DNA of 30,000 bases from Mesostigma viride. Taxonomy: Eukaryota; Streptophyta; Mesostigmatophyceae; Mesostigmatales; Mesostigmataceae. The stretch's first letter is position 1, and the number at the start of each line of letters is the position of its first letter. The notes under the pieces were generated by a model. The model did no database searches and had not been told where the DNA came from. It saw only the letters and a program-made list of their open reading frames with translations. Shown piece after piece: positions 27,003 through 30,000 of this stretch. The stretch spans positions 1,242,146 to 1,272,145 of the forward strand of contig RPFO01000097.1 in assembly GCA_009746045.1 (NCBI GenBank). Direction: 5' to 3'. Made by a program: the position numbers and the translations under genes.

Positions 27003-27572
27003 AGTCCCTACATCCCCACCATCAAGGACTCCCTACACCCCCATCATCCAACTACCATCCACGCACGCATGGCTGCAACCCCCCACTATCAAACCATCAT
27101 CCACGCACACATGGCTGCAGCCCACCACCATCAAACAACCATTAATGCATGCATGGCAGCATCCCCCCACCATCCAACCACCATCCACGCATGCATGGCT
27201 GCACCCCCCACCATCCAACCACCATCCACGCACACATGGCTGCAACCCCCCATCTTCCAACCACCATCCACGCACACATGGCTGCAACCCCCCACCATCA
27301 AACCACCATCGGCACGCATGCATGGCAGCAAAACCTCACCATCCAACCACCATCCACGCATGCATGGCTGAACCCCCCACAATCCAACCACCATCCACGC
27401 ACAACACATGGCTGCAACCCCCCACCATCCAACCATCATCCACGCACACATGGCTGCAGCCCACCACCATCAAACAACCATTAGTGCATGCATGGCAGCA
27501 ATCCCTCGCCATCCAACCACCATCCACACACGCATTGCTGCAGCCCCCCACCATTCAAGCACCATCCACGCA
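27003..27572 (+). repeat. Minisatellite of ~43-48 bp units
   Basis: About a dozen units of the form CCACCATCCACGCACACATGGCTGCA then CCCCCCACCATC. Unit variants alternate between CACACATGG and CATGCATGG. The end abuts the CATAC duplication of the family 2 foldback element. Translated frames here are not genes. Confidence 0.93.
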
Positions 27573-27653
27573 CATACAGTTAAGTAATGCAATACGCATT
27601 ACTTTTGCATACTTGCAAGTATGCAAAAGTAATGCGTATTGCATTACTTAACT

Positions 27654-27805
27654 AAAATTGGGCCGCGTGGGGAAATCCGGCGTTCCGCACACACCGCTCG
27701 TTACCGAGGTGACTTGATTAATTACGACTCGGCTATTCCCAGCCTCGCGCCGTAATTCCTATTTCGACTTGGCCTACCCGGCCTCCGCCAAACATAGAAA
27801 ATCCA
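27654..27805 (-). other. Truncated permuted tRNA-like unit, family 2
   Basis: Minus-orientation copy of the distal part of the unit at 27844-28095. The B-box-bearing 3'-half is missing. The 5'-half end (GCGGCCCAATTTT on the minus strand) is kept next to the palindrome. Confidence 0.55.
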
Positions 27806-27843
27806 CAAGTATGCAAAAGTAATGCGTATTGCATTACTTAACT

Positions 27844-28095
27844 AAGATTGGCGTTCGCTCCTGGGGTACCGGGTTCGAATCCTCTCGGAGGCACGGAAAT
27901 ATTTGCGGCGGGTAGGCCTGGGAGGCCGAGTCAAAATATTTGTGGATTTTCTATGTTTGGCGGAGGCCGGGTAGGCCAAGTCGAAATAGGAATTACGGCG
28001 CGAGGCTGGGAATAGCCGAGTCGTAATTAATCGAGTCACCTCGGTAACGAGCGGTGTGTGCGGAACGCCGGATTTCCCCACGCGGCCCAATTTTA
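27844..28095 (+). other. Permuted class II tRNA-like unit, family 2
   Basis: It starts AAG then ATTGG (27847-27851) and has the B box GGTTCGAATCC (27872-27882). It ends with GCCG (28067-28070) pairing with CGGC (28083-28086) as a D-stem, then CCAAT (28087-28091), a perfect 5-bp complement of ATTGG, then TTTA (28092-28095). Joining the two ends gives a 7-nt loop with UAA, as in family 1. Between the halves lies a ~170-bp spacer rich in GGCGG, GGCCGGGTAGGCC and AATTACG motifs. Acceptor and outer T-stem pairing are not evident. Confidence 0.55.
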
Positions 28096-28144
28096 GACTT
28101 GCAAGTATGCAAAAGTAATGCGTATTGCATTACTTAACTCATAC

Positions 28145-29313
28145 GCCATCACCTCCTACAGTAATGTCCAACCACCATCCACAAAGCACGGGGCTTATGG
28201 ATTACAAGGCATTCAGCACGCCTGAATGCATGTAAGGCATGGACCACAAAATTTGCAGATGGCATGCTGAGAAAAGTAAAATCTGATTAAAATGTAGCAA
28301 TGCCGTTAATAACAGCAATAACGCCTAGAAACTGACCAGTCTTTTGCACGCTTCTTGGAACAAGGACGCCGCCACCAGGCAGGTCAGGTCGGTTTCCTGA
28401 CTACGCAATATAGACTCTCTAATACAAACTTTAAAAAATAAATGAAGCACGTGCAGCAAAATCAATGTCTTCCTGGCCAGTTCTCGACAATCTTACAAGC
28501 ACGCCACCGGAAACGTTAGTCAAAATAGCAAAAGCTGCGGGAAATTTGGCGAGGAAACAAAACGGCGAACAAAACGGTAAGAACATCCCGGAGATGACGC
28601 TAAAACCAAGCCATAACGGACTGTTCAAGCGCAAACAGATTGGTAGATGAGGTGCAGAAAAAGAGCCTTCCGCAGCAGGCCTGATTACCTGCCTGGCACG
28701 CGAGGAAAGCGAGTTAACCATGGCAGGCTGGAATGCGCTTCGCGCAGGCCTGCTTACTTTACCTCCGAAGGAAACCGGAAATGGCCACAAATCAAAGCTA
28801 ATTCGCTTGATTCCTATTTCCTCACTTTAAACCCCTCCCTTCTGCGTCGTTCAATACCAGGAATCTTGGCTATCACTCTGGCAAGAAGCCAATCTAATAT
28901 ATTCATCGCGGCCAGATTTGCGAATCAGACCCCCTCGCAACCGTGGGTTAAAGAAGGGCAGCGGTCTTTCATACCTAATGCATATTTCGTCAACAAAACA
29001 TCTTTTGGAGTATCTTTCATACAGCATCGATCTCCATAACTTTTTTGCATTTCGGCCGACAAATTAGGCAAGTTTTCATGGAACGCGCACCGCCATGGCC
29101 ACCTTCGCACGTATACACTACACAGCCAGGCCCCTTTTACGTTCTGTACTTCTGTAGGTACATTACGTGTTGGGCCGGTGGTCAGCTCGTAACAAGTCAG
29201 TCAGTCTGTCTCGTGCGGAACTTCAAGTACGAAATTCGCCACCACTTTGGGCCGTATCGGTCCTTGGTAGTTACGCAACAAACATTCGATCGGTCGCCGT
29301 GGAAAGTACCATT
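28145..29313. other. Right part of the TIR element, no gene recognised
   Basis: Several ORFs of 60-130 codons exist on both strands, but none shows a domain, signal peptide or repeat. ACGCAACAAACAT near 29273 and GTTGCGTAAC at the end echo the left subterminal motifs. Confidence 0.4.
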
Positions 29314-29350
29314 GTTGCGTAACTAGTTGCGTTACCGCGGGTTGGTACTG

Positions 29351-29590
29351 TATTTTGCCCGGAATGACCACTTCCGAGCACCCGAACCGAATGAACTTGG
29401 GTGCTCGGAAGTGGTCATTCCGGGCAAAATAGTGTGACGGACCGATTTGCCTCAGTGGGCAAAAGGTTCCGGCATTAGTGTTACGGACCGAATGAACTTG
29501 GGTGCTCGGAAGTGGTCATTCCGGGCAAAATAGTGTGACGGACCGATTTGCCTCAGTGGGCAAAAGGTTCCGGCATTATTTAACCTAACT
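29351..29590. repeat. Family 3 palindrome (right part) with an internal tandem arm copy
   Basis: After the nested element, the arm continues TATTTTGCCCGGAATGACC and inverts around CACCCGAACCGAATGAACTT. It then runs to GGCATTA, where part of the arm is repeated (from ~29484) before ending TTTAACCTAACT at 29590. Confidence 0.8.
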
Positions 29591-29714
29591 AAATCCCGTG
29601 CACCTTGGAGGTCAGGGGTTCGAATCCGGGCAGCTCCGGCGCATTTACATTTGCGTGCTCAGTGGCCTAGGCGGATGTCTCATATTCAACCTACCCTCCA
29701 CGAGGCCAGGTTTT
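29591..29714 (+). other. Permuted class II tRNA-like unit, family 3
   Basis: This 124-bp unit has a variable-arm hairpin ACCT-TGG-AGGT (29602-29612), the B box GGTTCGAATCC (29617-29627) and, downstream, a canonical A box TGGCCTAGGCGG (29663-29674) in B-before-A order. D-stem GCCT (29665-29668) pairs with AGGC (29703-29706), followed by CAGGT and TTTA at the palindrome edge, the same spacing as in families 1 and 2. The anticodon stem with TCCCG at the start is weak. It is the shortest unit and has the clearest internal promoter boxes. Confidence 0.6.
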
Positions 29715-29890
29715 AGTTAGGTTAAATAAGTTCATTCGGCCGAAATAACTTGGGTGCTCGGAAGTGGTTATTCCGGGCAAAATAGTGTGACGGACCGATT
29801 AATTGCCTCAGTGGGCAAAAGGTTCCGGCATTATTTAACCTAACTCTACCTACCCACCCTCCCGCTTTCGCTCCCTTCTTCCCCGTATAG

Positions 29891-30000
29891 TGACTATATG
29901 GTTGGGGCATGATGCAGACGATATTTGTAACTAATGTAACTTTTTTTTCCAATGAGATTAGCATAGTACTCCGTTGCATGCCCATGCACATGACACGGAA
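29891..30000 (+). repeat. Short interspersed repeat, copy at window end (partial)
   Basis: GACTATATGGTTGGGGCATGATGC matches 441-464 almost exactly. It is followed by GACGATATTTGT, CAATGAGATTAGCATAGTACTCCG and TGACACG, in the order of the copies at 9315 and 15366. The tail would lie beyond the window. Confidence 0.75.

Larger units (their letters stand above)
27578..28139. mobile_element. Foldback element, family 2, with CATAC target duplication
   Basis: It begins AGTTAAGTAATGC and ends GCATTACTTAACT, flanked by CATAC (27573-27577, 28140-28144). Parts are a 76-bp palindrome centred on TTGCAAG (27578-27653), a truncated unit in minus orientation (27654-27805), a half palindrome (27806-27843), the full unit in plus orientation (27844-28095) and a half palindrome (28096-28139). 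The layout repeats that of family 1 although the unit and palindrome bodies are unrelated. Confidence 0.9.
22768..29350. mobile_element. 6.58-kb TIR element with TA target duplication, no transposase seen
   Basis: The ends are perfect 37-bp inverted repeats starting CAGTACCAACCCGCGGTAAC (22768-22804 and 29314-29350). TA flanks both sides (22766-22767, 29351-29352), and the host sequence reads CACACTATTTTGCC when it is removed, exactly as in the intact arm near 29442. Subterminal CGCAAC/GTTGCG motifs recur on both sides, and ACGCAACAAACAT is present at about 22978 and 29273. TA duplication fits Tc1/mariner-like or other TA-targeting DNA transposons. No coding region with transposase motifs is visible, so it is probably non-autonomous and swollen by later insertions and satellites. 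Confidence 0.88.
22708..29845 (+). mobile_element. Foldback element, family 3, split by a nested TIR element
   Basis: The left end AGTTAGGTTAAATAATGCC (22708) and right end GCATTATTTAACCTAACT (29845) are inverted copies, flanked by CTACC (22703-22707, 29846-29850). After removal of the nested element (22768-29350 plus one TA), what remains is a left palindrome with arms containing TTTTGCCC, CGGAATGACCACTTCCGAGC and their inverse, a tandem re-copy of one arm, unit u3 (29591-29714) and a right terminal block (29715-29845). Its terminal sequence aligns with that of family 1, so the two families are related. Confidence 0.85.

Noticed and set aside
28431-29039. Possible transposase ORFs for the TIR element on either strand
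   Set aside because: Frames of 119 and 130 codons overlap antisense to each other and show no DDE/DDD motif, helix-turn-helix or zinc finger that I can recognise.

Overview
The window looks like repeat-dense nuclear DNA of a eukaryote, possibly an alga or other protist. The reasons are a Ty1/copia-type retrotransposon, a SINE/LINE-like insertion with a target-site duplication (TSD), long tetranucleotide microsatellites, TIR (terminal inverted repeat) transposons, and two TTTAGGG units of the plant/green-algal telomere type. The taxon cannot be fixed from the sequence. I see no bacterial operons, rRNA, canonical tRNA gene or CRISPR array, and no convincing host gene. Nearly everything is mobile or satellite DNA. 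Layout: 1-640 holds a decayed coding tail and copies of a short 3'-end repeat. 641-1830 is mostly unassigned. 1830-7065 is a hierarchical C/A-rich satellite in which CCCA arrays and CAGCCACR arrays alternate with conserved spacers. 7119-7547 is a low-complexity ORF. 7891-20515 is a near-identical ~6.05-6.13 kb tandem duplication of a minus-strand copia-like element, apparently LTR-int-LTR-int-LTR.

Each copia copy encodes gag (two zinc knuckles in the right-hand copy), then an integrase (HHCC plus DDE), an SH3-like C-terminal module, a retropepsin-like domain with DTQ in place of DTG, reverse transcriptase (HADD) and RNase H. Integrase lies upstream of protease, which is not the canonical copia order. 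Both copies share the same frameshifts and the same 177-bp SINE/LINE-like insertion with an 11-bp TSD, so decay came before duplication.

The most striking content is a set of foldback elements at 13299-13868, 19351-19995, 20694-21781, 23664-24727, 27578-28139 and 22708-29845. Each begins AGTTARG, ends CYTAACT and is flanked by a 5-bp TSD (CATGG, CTACC, ACAAG, CATAC or CTACC). Each is built from palindromic terminal blocks (P) around a unit (u) that resembles a circularly permuted class II (Leu-like) tRNA. The unit opens with the 3' side of an anticodon arm and a GGTTCGAATCC B box. It closes with a D-stem and the 5' side of the anticodon arm ending TTTA. Three families with unrelated unit bodies share this plan.

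The third family element is split by a separate 6.58-kb TIR element (22768-29350). That element has perfect 37-bp TIRs and a TA duplication, and it carries two of the other foldback elements inside it. The right part of the window is therefore at least three nested levels of insertion into a (CTAC)n microsatellite. Structural claims about direct and inverted repeats and TSDs are read from the sequence. The tRNA interpretation, LTR limits and mechanisms are inference.
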